A stretch of 64,000 nt of DNA from Streptomyces hundungensis (GCF_003627815.1 NZ_CP032698.1:4960001-5024000); one strand, 5' to 3'; shown: positions 34,425 to 45,525, counted from the first letter of the stretch. The notes: generated from the sequence alone by a model not told the origin. Translations and numbers: made by a program.

Positions 34425-35510
34425 GTGAGCAGCAGCGGCCTCATCTACGCAGTCATCGTCGGGGCCTGGGCCGCCTACTTGGTGCCGATGTGGCTCCGCA
34501 GGCAGGACGAGCTCAATGAGGCCCGTCCGACGGAACGCTTCAGCACCGCCATCCGGCTGCTGTCCGGACGGTCGGCCATGGAGCGCCGGTACGCCAAGGA
34601 GCTGCGTCAGCGGGCCATCGAGGAGGCGGAGCCCCAGGCGGAACCCGGGACCCCTCCGGACGCCCCGACCGAACCCCTCGCCACGGCGGGGGAGTCCGTC
34701 GGCGCCCCGGACGTCACGGTGCCCCCGGCCCGTTCCCCGCGCCCGGCGCGCCCCCAGTCGCGCCCCGAACGCCCTGAACGCCCGCGCCCCTCCACCACCG
34801 CATCGGCCGAGCGCGCCCGGCGCGCGCAGCGCAGCGCGGTGCTCGCCAGGCGCCGGCGCACCACGGTCGTCCTCTTCCTCGCCTTCACGCTCGGCGCGGT
34901 CGTGGCGGCGGTCGGCGGGCTCGGCTTCCTGTGGGCGCCGGCCGTTCCGGCCGCCCTGCTGAGCGCGTACATCGTGCATCTGCGGAACCAGGAGCGAAGG
35001 CGCTTCGCCTTCACCATGGACCGCCGTCGCGCGGAGTTCGCCGCCCAGCGCCTGCGTGAGAGCCGGCCGCGCGCGCGGGCGACCGCGCCGGGCATCGAGA
35101 GCGACGACGAGACGGACTCCCACCACCCCGACCCCGTGCCCGAGCCCGCGCCCGCCCCCGCGCTCTCCCCCCAGGAGGCCGGGCGGCGCGCGCTGGTCGA
35201 GCAGACCGACCACCAGGAGTGGGTCGACCAGCAGCGCGAGCGCGGTCCCGCGCGCGGTGCCAGCTGGGATCCGGTGCCGGTCCCGCTGCCCACCTACGTC
35301 ACCGCTCCGGTCGCCCCGCGCGCCACCGGCAGCATCGACCTGGGCGCCCCGGACACCTGGTCCTCGGCCCGCTCCTCGACGGCCGACCCCACCCCGCCCC
35401 CGCCCACCGCCGACCCGCCCCCCAGACAGCGCTCGGGCTCAAGTCGCCACCGCACCCCGCTCTTCGACCAGTACGCGGACGACGACCGCCCCCGGGCCGC
35501 CAACGAATGA
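34425..35510 (+). CDS. Actinobacterial membrane protein of the cell-division type (possible SepX)
   Basis: 361 residues. An N-terminal transmembrane helix (GLIYAVIVGAWAAYLVPMWL) is followed by RRQDELNEARPTERFSTAIRLLSGR, a Pro/Arg-rich linker, a second helical pair (TTVVLFLAFTLGAVVAAVGGLGFLWAPAVPAALLSAYI), and a long disordered acidic/Pro-rich C-terminus ending LFDQYADDDRP. It is conserved next to galU-moeA in Streptomyces. I think this matches the divisome protein SepX, from memory of its architecture, but I cannot prove it. A GACAC element, the WhiA core, occurs upstream (34369-34373). GTG 34425 is the start. Confidence 0.65.
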   Translation: MSSSGLIYAVIVGAWAAYLVPMWLRRQDELNEARPTERFSTAIRLLSGRSAMERRYAKELRQRAIEEAEPQAEPGTPPDAPTEPLATAGESVGAPDVTVPPARSPRPARPQSRPERPERPRPSTTASAERARRAQRSAVLARRRRTTVVLFLAFTLGAVVAAVGGLGFLWAPAVPAALLSAYIVHLRNQERRRFAFTMDRRRAEFAAQRLRESRPRARATAPGIESDDETDSHHPDPVPEPAPAPALSPQEAGRRALVEQTDHQEWVDQQRERGPARGASWDPVPVPLPTYVTAPVAPRATGSIDLGAPDTWSSARSSTADPTPPPPTADPPPRQRSGSSRHRTPLFDQYADDDRPRAANE

Positions 35511-35585
35511 CGCCTCTCACGCTGACCTGGGAGGAACGGATTTCCAACCACTCCCTTCCGGGTGCTAAGGTTTCACTCGTTGCAA

Positions 35586-35659
35586 GGGCCTGTGGCGCAG
35601 TCCGGTAGCGCACCTCGTTCGCATCGAGGGGGTCAGGGGTTCGAATCCCCTCAGGTCCA
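35586..35659 (+). tRNA. tRNA-Ala (anticodon CGC)
   Basis: A 74-base cloverleaf. Acceptor GGGCCTG pairs with CAGGTCC and includes the G3-U70 alanine identity pair; the anticodon stem-loop is CCTCG-TTCGCAT-CGAGG with anticodon CGC reading GCG; the T arm is GGGGTTCGAATCCCC with TTC. CCA is not encoded. Confidence 0.97.
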
Positions 35660-35664
35660 CAACA

Positions 35665-35706
35665 GGGAAGAGCCCCAGTCGGAGAAATCCGACTGGGGCT
35701 CTTCCC
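35665..35706 (+). terminator. Terminator after tRNA-Ala
   Basis: A perfect 18-bp stem, GGGAAGAGCCCCAGTCGG (35665-35682) and its complement (35689-35706), with a six-base loop (AGAAAT). Confidence 0.92.
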
Positions 35707-35775
35707 GTGCGTCCGGGGCGTGTGTCGGGGCGTGTCGGGTCGTCAGGAATTCCTCAGGAGTCCCTCAGGAGCTCT

Positions 35776-36261
35776 TCAGGAGTCCTGGAGCGGCTTGGCG
35801 AAGCAGCGGCTGTTGTCGTAGGTGCGGTAGTGGCCGAACTTGTCGCAGGGCTCGTAACCGGCCGAGGTGTACAGGGTGATGGCCTCGGGCTGTTTGGTGC
35901 CGGTCTCCAGGACCATGCGGGTGCGGCCGGCCGCGCGGGCGTCGGCTTCCAGCATCGCCAGGATGCGCCGGGCAAGGCCGAGGCCCCGCGCCTCGGGGAC
36001 CACGTACATGCGCTTCAACTCGGCGTCGCCGTCGCGGTAGTTCTCCTCGTTGGCGTCCTGGCCGCGCCAGCCGCCGGTGGCCACCGGGCGCTCCTCGGCG
36101 TCGTAGGCGAGCAGATAGAGGCCGCGCGGGGGTATGAACATCGAGGCGTCCAGGGGTGTGACATCGCCCTCGTCCCCGTACCGCTCGGCGTATTCGAGCT
36201 GGACCTGGTCGTTGAGTTTGACGGCGTCGGGGTGGTCGTAACCGAGGCGACGGATAATCAT
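35776..36261 (-). CDS. GNAT family N-acetyltransferase
   Basis: 161 residues. The acetyl-CoA binding motif VVPEARGLGLARRILAMLEADARAAG and the following TGTKQPEAITLYTSAGYEPCDKFGHYRTYDNSRCFAK are classic GNAT blocks. The N-terminus MIIRRLGYDHPDAVKLNDQVQ occurs in a Streptomyces branch with no assigned substrate. It is divergent from exonuclease III. The substrate cannot be told. Confidence 0.88.
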   Translation of the reverse strand: MIIRRLGYDHPDAVKLNDQVQLEYAERYGDEGDVTPLDASMFIPPRGLYLLAYDAEERPVATGGWRGQDANEENYRDGDAELKRMYVVPEARGLGLARRILAMLEADARAAGRTRMVLETGTKQPEAITLYTSAGYEPCDKFGHYRTYDNSRCFAKPLQDS

Positions 36262-36320
36262 GCGGGATATCGTACTTCTATGCGTGTGGCGGGTGGCGCC
36301 CGGGTCGGTAGGGTGCCGGG

Positions 36321-37124
36321 ATGCTCACTGTTACCTCTGTGAATGTAAACGGGCTGCGGGCCGCCGCCAAGAAGGGCTTCGTGGAGTGGCTCGGGGGCAC
36401 CGGGGCCGACGTGATCTGCCTGCAAGAAGTGCGGGCCGAACCGCACCAGCTGCCCGCCGAGGCCGGGGCGCCCGAGGGCTGGTTCGCCGTGCACGCCCCG
36501 GCCGCCGCCAAGGGCCGGGCCGGTGTGTCCCTGCTCACCCGGCGCGAGCCGGACCGGGTGCGGATCGGGTTCGGGAGCGAGGAGTTCGACGGCTCGGGCC
36601 GTTACGTCGAGGCGGACCTGCCCGGCGTCACCGTGGCCTCCCTCTATCTGCCGTCCGGCGAGGTCGGCACCGAGCGGCAGGACGAGAAGATCCGCTTCAT
36701 GGCGGAGTTCCTGGAGTACCTCAAGGGGCTCAAGGAGCGGGCCGCCGCCGACGGGCGCGAGGTCGTGGTCTGCGGCGACTGGAACATCGCCCACCAGGAG
36801 GCCGACCTCAAGAACTGGAAGGGCAACAAGAAGAACTCCGGCTTCCTGTCCGAGGAGCGGGAGTGGATGACACGGGTCTTCGACGCCGCCGACGGGGGGT
36901 ACGTCGACGTCATGCGCGCCCTGCACCCGGGGGTCGAGGGCCCGTACTCGTGGTGGTCCTATCGCGGTCGCGCCTTCGACAACGACACGGGCTGGCGCAT
37001 CGACTACCAGGTCACCACCCCGCGCCTCGCCGAGCGCGCCGTCAAGGGGTTCGTCGAGCGGGCCGCGACGCACGGCGAGCGGTGGAGCGACCACGCGCCG
37101 GTGACGGTGGTGTACGACCTCTAG
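36321..37124 (+). CDS. Exodeoxyribonuclease III
   Basis: 267 residues of the EEP phosphatase/nuclease fold, cleaving DNA at AP sites and degrading 3' ends. Seen are VTSVNVNGLRAAAKKGF (N and metal ligand), DVICLQEVRAEPHQLP (catalytic Glu), YLPSGEVG, VVCGDWNIAHQEADLKNWKGNKKNSGF (catalytic Asp/Asn), WRIDYQVTTP and ERWSDHAPVTVVYDL with the catalytic His. It is closely similar to E. coli XthA in these motifs. Length is normal. Confidence 0.95.
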   Translation: MLTVTSVNVNGLRAAAKKGFVEWLGGTGADVICLQEVRAEPHQLPAEAGAPEGWFAVHAPAAAKGRAGVSLLTRREPDRVRIGFGSEEFDGSGRYVEADLPGVTVASLYLPSGEVGTERQDEKIRFMAEFLEYLKGLKERAAADGREVVVCGDWNIAHQEADLKNWKGNKKNSGFLSEEREWMTRVFDAADGGYVDVMRALHPGVEGPYSWWSYRGRAFDNDTGWRIDYQVTTPRLAERAVKGFVERAATHGERWSDHAPVTVVYDL

Positions 37125-37141
37125 GCCTCGTGGGCCTTCCT

Positions 37142-37170
37142 GGCCTTGTCGGCCTTGTCGGCCTTGTCGG
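37142..37170. repeat. Three 9-bp tandem repeats GGCCTTGTC
   Basis: The units are exact and sit between the exonuclease stop and the MerR-gene stop, so they do not interrupt either gene. Confidence 0.8.
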
Positions 37171-37180
37171 CCCGCGGGCG

Positions 37181-37939
37181 TCAGGGCTCCTGAGTCAGCC
37201 GTCGGTCCAGGGCCAGGGACAGTTCCGCGTCCACCACCGCCTTGGCCAGCGGGCGCAGGCGGTCGGCGTCCTTCAGGGCGGTGTGGGTGCGCAGGACGTC
37301 GGCGAAGAGGGCGGCCAGGGCGTCGGCGTGTTCGCGGACCTCGCGGCCGGCGGCCAGCACATCGGCCAGCGGGACGCCCTCGCGGACCAGGGACGCCGAG
37401 ACCTCCAGGAGGCGGCGGCTGATGTGGACGATCTCCTCGCCCGACACCGTGACGTAGCCCAGCTCCAGGGCGGCCGCCAGGTTCTCCGGGGTGACCTCGC
37501 CCGCGAAGTGGTCCGCCAGCGCCTCCGGAGTCAGGCGTACGGGCGTCTCCTCGGTGGGCTCGACCAGGCCGAGCGCCTCGCCCGCGTCGCGGCCCGACTC
37601 GAAGGCCGACGTCAGGTCGGCGATGCCGGACAGGGTGTGGCCGCGCTCCAGGAGCGCCGAGATCGTCCGCAGCCGGGCCAGGTGGTGGTCGTCGTACCAG
37701 GCGATGCGGCCCTCGCGGCGCGGCGGCGGGATCAGTCCGCGCTCGCGGTAGAAGCGCAGGGTGCGTTCGGTGATGCCGGCCTTCCGGGCCAGCTCCGCCA
37801 CGCGGTACTCCCGCGCCTGCCCCGGAGCGGGGTGCGTACGCCCCTCGGTCGTACGCCCCTCGGCCTTGCGTCCCTCGCCCGTCCGTCCCTTGGCCGTGCG
37901 GTCCCCGCGCGCACCCTCACTTGCCTCGTCTTCTGCCAC
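37181..37939 (-). CDS. MerR-family transcriptional regulator
   Basis: 252 residues. A low-complexity Arg/Lys/Glu/Gly N-terminus (~40 residues with RTxEGR-like repeats) precedes the winged helix REYRVAELARKAGITERTLRFYRERGLIPPPRREGRIAWYDDHHLARLRTI. The remaining ~130 residues are helical and would bind a ligand, with no Cys metal cluster, so it is not a metal sensor. It is divergent from the 38088-41580 operon, and two TACCG/CGGTA dyads lie between; it probably regulates that operon and itself. Confidence 0.88.
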   Translation of the reverse strand: MAEDEASEGARGDRTAKGRTGEGRKAEGRTTEGRTHPAPGQAREYRVAELARKAGITERTLRFYRERGLIPPPRREGRIAWYDDHHLARLRTISALLERGHTLSGIADLTSAFESGRDAGEALGLVEPTEETPVRLTPEALADHFAGEVTPENLAAALELGYVTVSGEEIVHISRRLLEVSASLVREGVPLADVLAAGREVREHADALAALFADVLRTHTALKDADRLRPLAKAVVDAELSLALDRRLTQEP

Positions 37940-37970
37940 CGGCTCAGCCTATGCGGTGCCCGGCGGGTTG

Positions 37971-38013
37971 TACCGGCGGTAACTTTCCCCGCCCGAACCC
38001 CTACCGCTCGGTA
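37971..38013. promoter_or_regulatory. Two TACCG-CGGTA dyads in the MerR/BVMO intergenic region
   Basis: TACCGGCGGTA at 37971-37981 and TACCGCTCGGTA at 38002-38013 are inverted repeats with the same half-sites, three helical turns apart. They lie between divergent starts at 37939 and 38088. A regulator binding here could block or activate both. Confidence 0.5.
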
Positions 38014-38087
38014 TGTGACTGCTCTACTCTCCCAACAATGCCAGTGATTGCTGGCAACATCGTGGGACCGACCGTGGAGGCGGTGGC

Positions 38088-39658
38088 ATGGCCCAGCACG
38101 AGCATGTACGTGTGGCGGTGATCGGGTCGGGGTTCGGCGGCCTCGGGGCGGCGGTCCGGCTGCGCCGCGAGGGGATCACCGACTTCGTCGTCCTGGAACG
38201 GGCCGGCTCCGTCGGCGGCACCTGGCGCGACAACAGCTACCCGGGGTGCGCCTGCGACGTGCCCTCGCACCTGTACTCCTTCTCCTTCGCGCCCAACCCC
38301 GACTGGCCCCGCACCTTCTCCGGCCAGGAACACATCCGCGCCTACCTCGACCACGTCGCCGACACCTTCCGGCTGCGCCCGCACATCCGCCTCGACCACG
38401 AGGTGACGATGATGCGCTGGGACGCCGAGCGGCTCCGGTGGAAGATCGAGGTCGCGAACGGCACGACCCTGACCGCGGACGTCGTCGTCTCCGCCACGGG
38501 CCCCCTCTCCGACCCCAAGACGCCGGAGATACCCGGGCTCGACACCTTCCCCGGCAAGGTGTTCCACTCCGCCCGCTGGGACCACGACTACGACCTGCGC
38601 GGCAAGCGCGTCGCCATGGTCGGCACCGGTGCCTCGGCGATCCAGATCGTGCCCGCCGTCCAGCCCGAGGTCGCGCGCCTCACCCTCTTCCAGCGGACGC
38701 CGCCCTGGGTCATGCCGCGCATGGACCGCGCGATCAGCGGTGCCGAACGCTGGCTGCACCGCCAGGTGCCCCTCACCGGGGCCGCCCGGCGCGGACTCCT
38801 GTGGGGGATTAGGGAGTTGCAGGTCAGCGCGTTCACCAAGCGGCCCAATGAGCTCGGTCTCGTCGAGTCCGTCGCCAAGGCGAACATGGCCCGCGCGATC
38901 AAGGACCCGGCCCTGCGCGCCAAGCTGACGCCCGACTACCGGATCGGCTGCAAGCGCATCCTGCTGTCCAGCTCGTACTATCCGGCGCTCGCGAAGGACA
39001 ACGTCGATGTCGTCGCCTCCGGGCTCACCGAGGTGCGCGGCTCCACCGTGGTGGCGGCCGACGGCACCGAGAGCGAGGTCGACGCGATCATCTTCGGCAC
39101 CGGGTTCCACGTCACCGACATGCCGATCGCCGACCGTGTCGTCGGCGCCGAGGGGCACACGCTCGCCGAGTCGTGGAAGGACGGCATGCAGTCGCTGCGC
39201 GGCGCGACCGCCGCCGGGTTCCCCAACTGGATGACCATCATCGGGCCCAACACCGGCCTCGGGAACTCCTCCATGATCCTGATGATCGAGTCCCAGCTGA
39301 ACTATCTGGCCGACTACCTGCGGCAGTTGAACGTCCTGGGCGGCCGGGTCGCGCTCACCCCCCGGCCCTCCGCCGTCGGCGCCTGGAACCGGCGGGTGCA
39401 GGAACGCATGAAGCGGACCGTGTGGAACACCGGCGGCTGCACCAGCTGGTACCTCGACGCCCAGGGCCGCAACACCACCGTCTGGCCGGGCACCACAGGG
39501 GAGTTCCGGCGTGCGACGCGGGAGGTGGACCTCGGCGAGTACGAGGTCGTACGGGCCCGGGCGGCCGAGGCCGGGTCTTCGGTCGGGTCCGCGGCCGAGT
39601 TGAAAGCCGAGTCGGAGGCCGTGCGCGACGCGGCTGGAGAGCAAGAGGCGGTGTCCGC

Positions 39659-39662
<4 letters not shown>
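38088..39662 (+). CDS. Flavin-dependent monooxygenase, Baeyer-Villiger type
   Basis: 524 residues with two Rossmann motifs, VIGSGFGG (residues 12-18, FAD) and VGTGASA (~178-184, NADPH). Between them is FPGKVFHSARW (F154-W164), the BVMO fingerprint FxGxxxHxxxW; SVGGTWRDNSYPGCACDVPSHLYSFSF is also typical. It inserts oxygen next to a ketone, giving an ester or lactone. The downstream genes overlap by ATGA and supply a hydrolase and an SDR, so the operon could cleave the ester and oxidise the alcohol. The actual substrate is unknown. Confidence 0.9.
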
Positions 39663-40689
<1,027 letters not shown>

Positions 40690-40693
<4 letters not shown>

Positions 40694-41580
40694 GCAGGGT
40701 CAGTCTGGAAGGACAGGTCGCGGTCGTCACGGGGGCGGCCCGGGGCGTCGGCGAACTCCTCGCCCGCAAGCTGTCGGCGCGCGGCGCCAAGGTCGCGCTC
40801 GTCGGGCTCGAACCCGACGAACTCAAGCGGGTCGCAGCGCGGCTGCACACCGAGGCCGAGTCCTGGTACGCGGACGTCACCGACCACGAGGCGATGGCGC
40901 GGGTCGCCGTCGAGGTCAAGGAGCGGTTCGGGAAGGTCGACCTCGTCGTCGCCAACGCGGGAGTCGCCTCCGGCGGGCCGTTCGTCGACTCCGACCCCGC
41001 CGCCTGGCGCCGGGTCATCGAGGTCAACCTCATCGGCGGGGCGGTCACGGCGCGCGCCTTCCTGCCCGTACTGATGGAGTCGCGCGGCTACTTCCTCCAG
41101 ATCGCCTCGCTCGCGGCGATCACCCCGGCGCCCATGATGACGGCGTACTGCGCCTCCAAGTCCGGGGTCGAGGCGTTCGCGCACAGCCTGCGGGCGGAGG
41201 TCGGCTACAAGGGGGTGCGGGTCGGGGTCGGGTATCTGTCGTGGACCGACACGGACATGGTGCGGGGGGCGGACCAGGACGAGGTCATGCGCGAGCTGCG
41301 GTCGCGGCTGCCGTGGCCGTCGAACCGGACGTATCCGCTCGGGCCGGCCGTCGACCGGATCGTCGCGGGGATCGAGCGGCGGTCCTCGCATGTGTACGCG
41401 CAGTGGTGGTTGCGGGGGATGCAGTCCGTGCGGGGGTATTTGCCGGGGGTCATCGCGGGGGTGGGGCAGCGGGAGATGCGGCGGTTTGAGCCGCGGCTTT
41501 CGTCTGTGGGGCGGGGGTTGGTCGGGGCGGGGGGTGCCGCCGACGAGGCCGCCCACCCCTCCACCTCCCCGCACCCCTGA
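40690..41580 (+). CDS. Short-chain dehydrogenase/reductase
   Basis: 296 residues. TGAARGVG (~14-21) is the NAD(P) motif, NAGVASGG follows, and the catalytic YCASK is preceded by LQIASLAA. The stop lies before a composite repeat. The last ~35 residues (GLVGAGGAADEAAHPSTSPHP) are an atypical tail. Third gene of the coupled operon; it could oxidise the alcohol released by the hydrolase or reduce the starting ketone. Confidence 0.9.
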
Positions 41581-42040
41581 CCCCGGGGCCCCTGGGGCTC
41601 CGCCCCAGCCCCCAACGCGCTTGCCCACCCACCCACCCGTGACGGGGGTTGGTTGGTTCCGGCCCCTGGGGCTCCGCCCCAGACCCCGAGGCGCCTTCCC
41701 CACCCACCCACCCGTGCAGCGGGTTGAACCGGCTGAGCCCCTGGGGCTCTGCCCCAGACCCCGTATCGCGCCTTAAGGGCGCTCGTCCTCAATCGCCGGA
41801 CGGGCTGAGGTGGCCGATGCGGGCCAGCACCGAGTAGCTAGGGGCGCGGGAACTGCGCGACCAGCCACGCACGGTCCGCGGACGAGGACGGGTTTTCAGG
41901 GGCGCGAGGAACTGCGCGAGAAGCGACCACGACCCGCGGTCGACAGGGGGTTTTGGGGGCGCGGGGAACTGCGCGACCAGCCACCCACGGTCGGCAGACG
42001 ACAACGGGTTTTCAGGGGCGCGGGGAACTGCGCGACCAGT
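41581..42040. repeat. Composite dispersed repeat, reverse orientation
   Basis: From left to right: three CTGGGGCTCYGCCCCAG hairpins (41592, 41666, 41741), separated by CCCACCCACCCACCCGTG tracts; the block CTCAATCGCCGGACGGGCTG (41789-41808); then four reverse copies of the GCGCAGTTCC unit about 58 bp apart (from ~41,839, ~41,900, ~41,956, ~42,015). It contains no gene until the tricorn-like gene, whose C-terminus it encodes. Confidence 0.88.
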
Positions 42041-45000
42041 GCCCGGGGCCCCGGTTATGGCGTGGGGGGAGGTGGGGGCGTTGGCGGTTGGGGGTGGTGG
42101 TGTAGGTGGGTGGGGTCGAGGCGGGGTGCAGGGTCAGGAGGTCCAGGGCCAGCTGGACCGCGTCGTCCAGCTGGGCGTGGCGACCCTCCGCCCAGTCCAG
42201 CGGCGTACGCAGAATCTCCAGATCCGGCTCCACCCCGTGGTTCTCCACGGACCACCCGTACTCGTCGAACCACGCCGCGTTCATCGGCACGGTGATGACC
42301 GTCCCGTCACCCAGCGTGTGACGGCCCGTCATGCCGACCACCCCGCCCCAGGTCCGCTGGCCCACCACCGGCCCCAGTTTCAGCAGCCGGAACGCCGCGG
42401 TGATCATGTCGCCGTCGGACGACGTCGCCTCGTCGGCCAGCGCGACCACCGGCCCCCGGGGCGCGTTGGAGGCGTACGAGACCGCCTGGGCGTTGCGCGT
42501 CAGGTCCCAGCCCAGGATGCGCCGGGTCAGTTTCTCCACCACCAGCTCGCTGATGTGGCCGCCCGCGTTGCCCCGTACGTCCACGATGAGGGCGGGACGG
42601 CTCACCTCCATGCGCAGGTCCCGGTTGAACTGGGCCCAGCCCGAGCCGCCCATGTCGGGGATGTGCAGATAGCCGCACTTGCCGCCGCTCAACTCCCGTA
42701 CCACGCCCCGGCGTTTGGCCACCCAGTCCTGGTAGCGCAGGGGGCGTTCGTCGACCAGGGGGACGATCGCGACCCGGCGGGAGCGGCCCTCGCCCCCGGC
42801 GGGGCTGAACGTCAGCTCCACCGTCGTGCCGCCCGCGCCCGCGAGGAGGGGGTACGGGCCCGTCACCGGGTCGACGGGGCGGCCGTCCACGTGGGTCAGG
42901 GCCGCGCCCTCGCGCAGGCCCGCGCCCGCCAGCGGGGAGCGTGCCTTGGAGTCGGAGGAGTCTCCGGGCAGGATCCGCTGAATGATCCAACTGCCGTTGT
43001 GGCACGTCAGGTTGGCGCCGAGCAGACCCTGGGCGCGCTGGTAGTGCGGAGGTCCCTCGTTGCGGCGGGCGGCGGTGACATACGCGTGTGAGGTGCCCAG
43101 TTCGCCCAGCACCTCGCGGAGCAGATCGCCGAACTCATCGGGCGTGGCGACCCGTTCGACCAGCGGACGGTACTGCTTCAGGACCGCCGTCCAGTCGATG
43201 CCGCACATCCTCGGCTCCCAGAAGTAGGAGCGGATGATGCGGCCCGCCTCGTCGAAGGCCTGGCGCCACTCCAGCGCCGGGTCGACCTCGTGCAGGATGC
43301 GGCGCAGGTCCAGATAGACGGTGGAGTCGTTGTCGCCGGGTTCGGTGGCGGGCACCGCGCGCAGCTCGCCCTCGTCCACGACGACAAGACGGCTGGCGTC
43401 ACCGCTGACCGCGAAGTAGTCGAGGTGGTCGACCAGTTCGGTGCGCCGGGTCTTGGAGATGTTGAAGTGTTCCAGGGTGGGGCGGCCCGAGGTGTCGGCC
43501 GGGTTGGCGAAGGTCTCGCCGAGGGCGCCCGAGATGGGCCAGCGCAGCCAGACCAGGCCGCCGCCCGCGACCGGGTACAGGGCCGAGTACTTGGAGGCGG
43601 AGACGGGGAACGGGGTGACCCGGTTCTCCAGGCCCTCCACCTCCACCGTCACCGTGCCGTCGCCCGAGTCGTCCAGCGGGTCGAGGCCGCCCGCGGCGGG
43701 CCGGCCGTCCGGCGACAGGGCGAACGGGGACGGCGTCGCCGAGTTGAGCGGGACGAGATAGGGGCGGCAGCCCAGCGGGAACGACAGGTCGCCGGTGTGC
43801 ACGTCGTACACCGGGTCGAAGCCGCGCCAGGACAGGAACGCCAGATAGCGGCCGTCGCTGGTGAACACCGGGTTCTCGTCCTCGAAGCGGCCGTTGGTGA
43901 CGTCCACGACGGTGCGCGCGCCGGGCCCCGCGATACGGGCCATCTTGATCTGCCGCAGCGAGCGGCCGATCCCCGGGTGCGACCAGGTCAGCCACGCCCC
44001 GTCGGGGGAGAAGGCGAGGTCGCGGACCGGGCCGTTGACCGACCGGATCAACTCGGTGACCCGCCCATGCACCCCATCTCCGGTGCCCCGCCCAGGCGCC
44101 GCATCCGTCGCACTCGTCGTACCTGTCGTACCTGTCGCATCCGCCGCACTCGCCGAACCCGCTGGGTCCGCCGGGCTCGAACCCGCCGGGTCCGCCGGGT
44201 CCGTCCAGCGCGTCGCGCCCGTCGAGGAAACGGCCTCCGACTCCTCGCTCACGTCGATGAGCAGCAGCCGGCCGTCGTGCGCGGCGATCGCCAGGCGTTC
44301 GCCGTCCGGGTCGGACACCATCTCCTGCACCCGGCCGAGCTCGCCGGCCGCGAGCCGTCTCGGCGCCCGCGCACCGCTGGCGCGCGGCAGGAAGGCGATC
44401 TCGACCGCGTCCTCGCCCTCCGCGTCGGTGATGTAGGCGACCTGGCCGCCGCTGCCCAGCATCTCGGGCAGCCGCACCCGTACCCCCGGGGTGTCGGCGA
44501 TGGTGCGGGCGGGGCCGTCGCGGTGGGTGAGCCAGTACAGGCTGCCGCGCACCACGACGGCGCTGGCCCGGCCGGTGGTGTCGACGGACAGCGCGTCGAT
44601 GTGGTTGGCGGCCGGCACCTGGTAGCTGCGCCGCCCCGCGCGCGGCCCGCCGAGCCGTACCTCCAGCTTGCGCGGCACCGAGTCGGGGGTGAGCGCGTCC
44701 ACGATCCACAGGTCGCCCGCGCACTGGTAGACCACCCGGCGGCCGTCGCTGGAGGCGTGCCGGGCGTAGAAGGCGTCGTGGTCGGTGTGGCGGGTCAGGT
44801 CGGAGCCGTCGGGGAGGCAGGAGTACAGGTTGCCGACGCCTTCGTGGTCGGAGAGGAAGGCGATGCGGCCGTCCACGAACATGGGCGCGTCCAGGTGGCC
44901 GCCGATGTCGGGGAGCAGCCGTTCACCGTGCAGCCACAGGCGCCCGGTGGCGCCGCCGCGGTAGCGCTTCCAGGCGGCCGGCTCGTGCGGCGGCTTCCCG

Positions 45001-45476
45001 GTGAGCAGCAGGGTGCGCCGCTCCCCGTCCAGGTCGGCGACGGCGATGTCGGAGACCGGGCCCCAGGGGAGCTTGCCGCCGGGGGAGCCGTCGGTGGGCA
45101 CGCTGTAGGCCCAGGAGAAGTACGAGAACGGCTGCCCGTGCGAGGAGACGGCGAGGATGTGCCCGTCGGGTGCCCAGCCGCACACCCGGGTGTCGGAGGA
45201 CCCCCAGTAGGTCAGTCTGCGGGCCGGGCCGCCGCTCACCGGGGCCAGATGGATCTCCGGGTCCAGGCTGCGCCAGGTCGTGTACGCGATGTGGCGTCCG
45301 TCGGGCGAGAAGCGCGGGTGGCCGACTTTGGTGCGGTCGACGGTGACCCGCCAGGCACGCGAGGGGCTGTGCCCGGCCGGGACCAGCGGGGCGACCCAGA
45401 GGTCGTCCTCGGCGGCGAAGCACAGCAAGTCGTCGTGCAGATGCGGGAACCGGAGGTACGCGGCGTCGTCACTCAC
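42012..45476 (-). CDS. Tricorn-like / S41 family protease
   Basis: 1154 residues, cytoplasmic. The first ~650 residues are two beta-propellers with WD-like strands (YLRFPHLHDDLLCFAAEDDLW). A PDZ-like segment follows (GLREGAALTHVDGRPVD), then the S41 catalytic domain with GTSHAYVTA (His), LIVDVRGNAGGHISELVVEKL and ADEATSSDGDMI (Ser). This is the order of archaeal/actinobacterial tricorn, which degrades peptides. The start is GTG 45476 (MSDDAAYLRF), preceded by GGGGGG. A low-complexity Ala/Thr/Ser insert lies near the propeller junction. The C-terminus after DLLTLHPASTPP is repeat-encoded (see findings). Confidence 0.92.
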   Translation of the reverse strand: MSDDAAYLRFPHLHDDLLCFAAEDDLWVAPLVPAGHSPSRAWRVTVDRTKVGHPRFSPDGRHIAYTTWRSLDPEIHLAPVSGGPARRLTYWGSSDTRVCGWAPDGHILAVSSHGQPFSYFSWAYSVPTDGSPGGKLPWGPVSDIAVADLDGERRTLLLTGKPPHEPAAWKRYRGGATGRLWLHGERLLPDIGGHLDAPMFVDGRIAFLSDHEGVGNLYSCLPDGSDLTRHTDHDAFYARHASSDGRRVVYQCAGDLWIVDALTPDSVPRKLEVRLGGPRAGRRSYQVPAANHIDALSVDTTGRASAVVVRGSLYWLTHRDGPARTIADTPGVRVRLPEMLGSGGQVAYITDAEGEDAVEIAFLPRASGARAPRRLAAGELGRVQEMVSDPDGERLAIAAHDGRLLLIDVSEESEAVSSTGATRWTDPADPAGSSPADPAGSASAADATGTTGTTSATDAAPGRGTGDGVHGRVTELIRSVNGPVRDLAFSPDGAWLTWSHPGIGRSLRQIKMARIAGPGARTVVDVTNGRFEDENPVFTSDGRYLAFLSWRGFDPVYDVHTGDLSFPLGCRPYLVPLNSATPSPFALSPDGRPAAGGLDPLDDSGDGTVTVEVEGLENRVTPFPVSASKYSALYPVAGGGLVWLRWPISGALGETFANPADTSGRPTLEHFNISKTRRTELVDHLDYFAVSGDASRLVVVDEGELRAVPATEPGDNDSTVYLDLRRILHEVDPALEWRQAFDEAGRIIRSYFWEPRMCGIDWTAVLKQYRPLVERVATPDEFGDLLREVLGELGTSHAYVTAARRNEGPPHYQRAQGLLGANLTCHNGSWIIQRILPGDSSDSKARSPLAGAGLREGAALTHVDGRPVDPVTGPYPLLAGAGGTTVELTFSPAGGEGRSRRVAIVPLVDERPLRYQDWVAKRRGVVRELSGGKCGYLHIPDMGGSGWAQFNRDLRMEVSRPALIVDVRGNAGGHISELVVEKLTRRILGWDLTRNAQAVSYASNAPRGPVVALADEATSSDGDMITAAFRLLKLGPVVGQRTWGGVVGMTGRHTLGDGTVITVPMNAAWFDEYGWSVENHGVEPDLEILRTPLDWAEGRHAQLDDAVQLALDLLTLHPASTPPTYTTTPNRQRPHLPPRHNRGPGHWSRSSPRP

Positions 45477-45525
45477 CCCCCAATGCTTTCCGCGGGGAGG
45501 GGGTGCGGCAACTCGTGGGAACGCT

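Noticed and set aside
35586..35659. tRNA-Ala as attachment site for an element
   Set aside because: No integrase or repeat of the tRNA 3' end is seen nearby.
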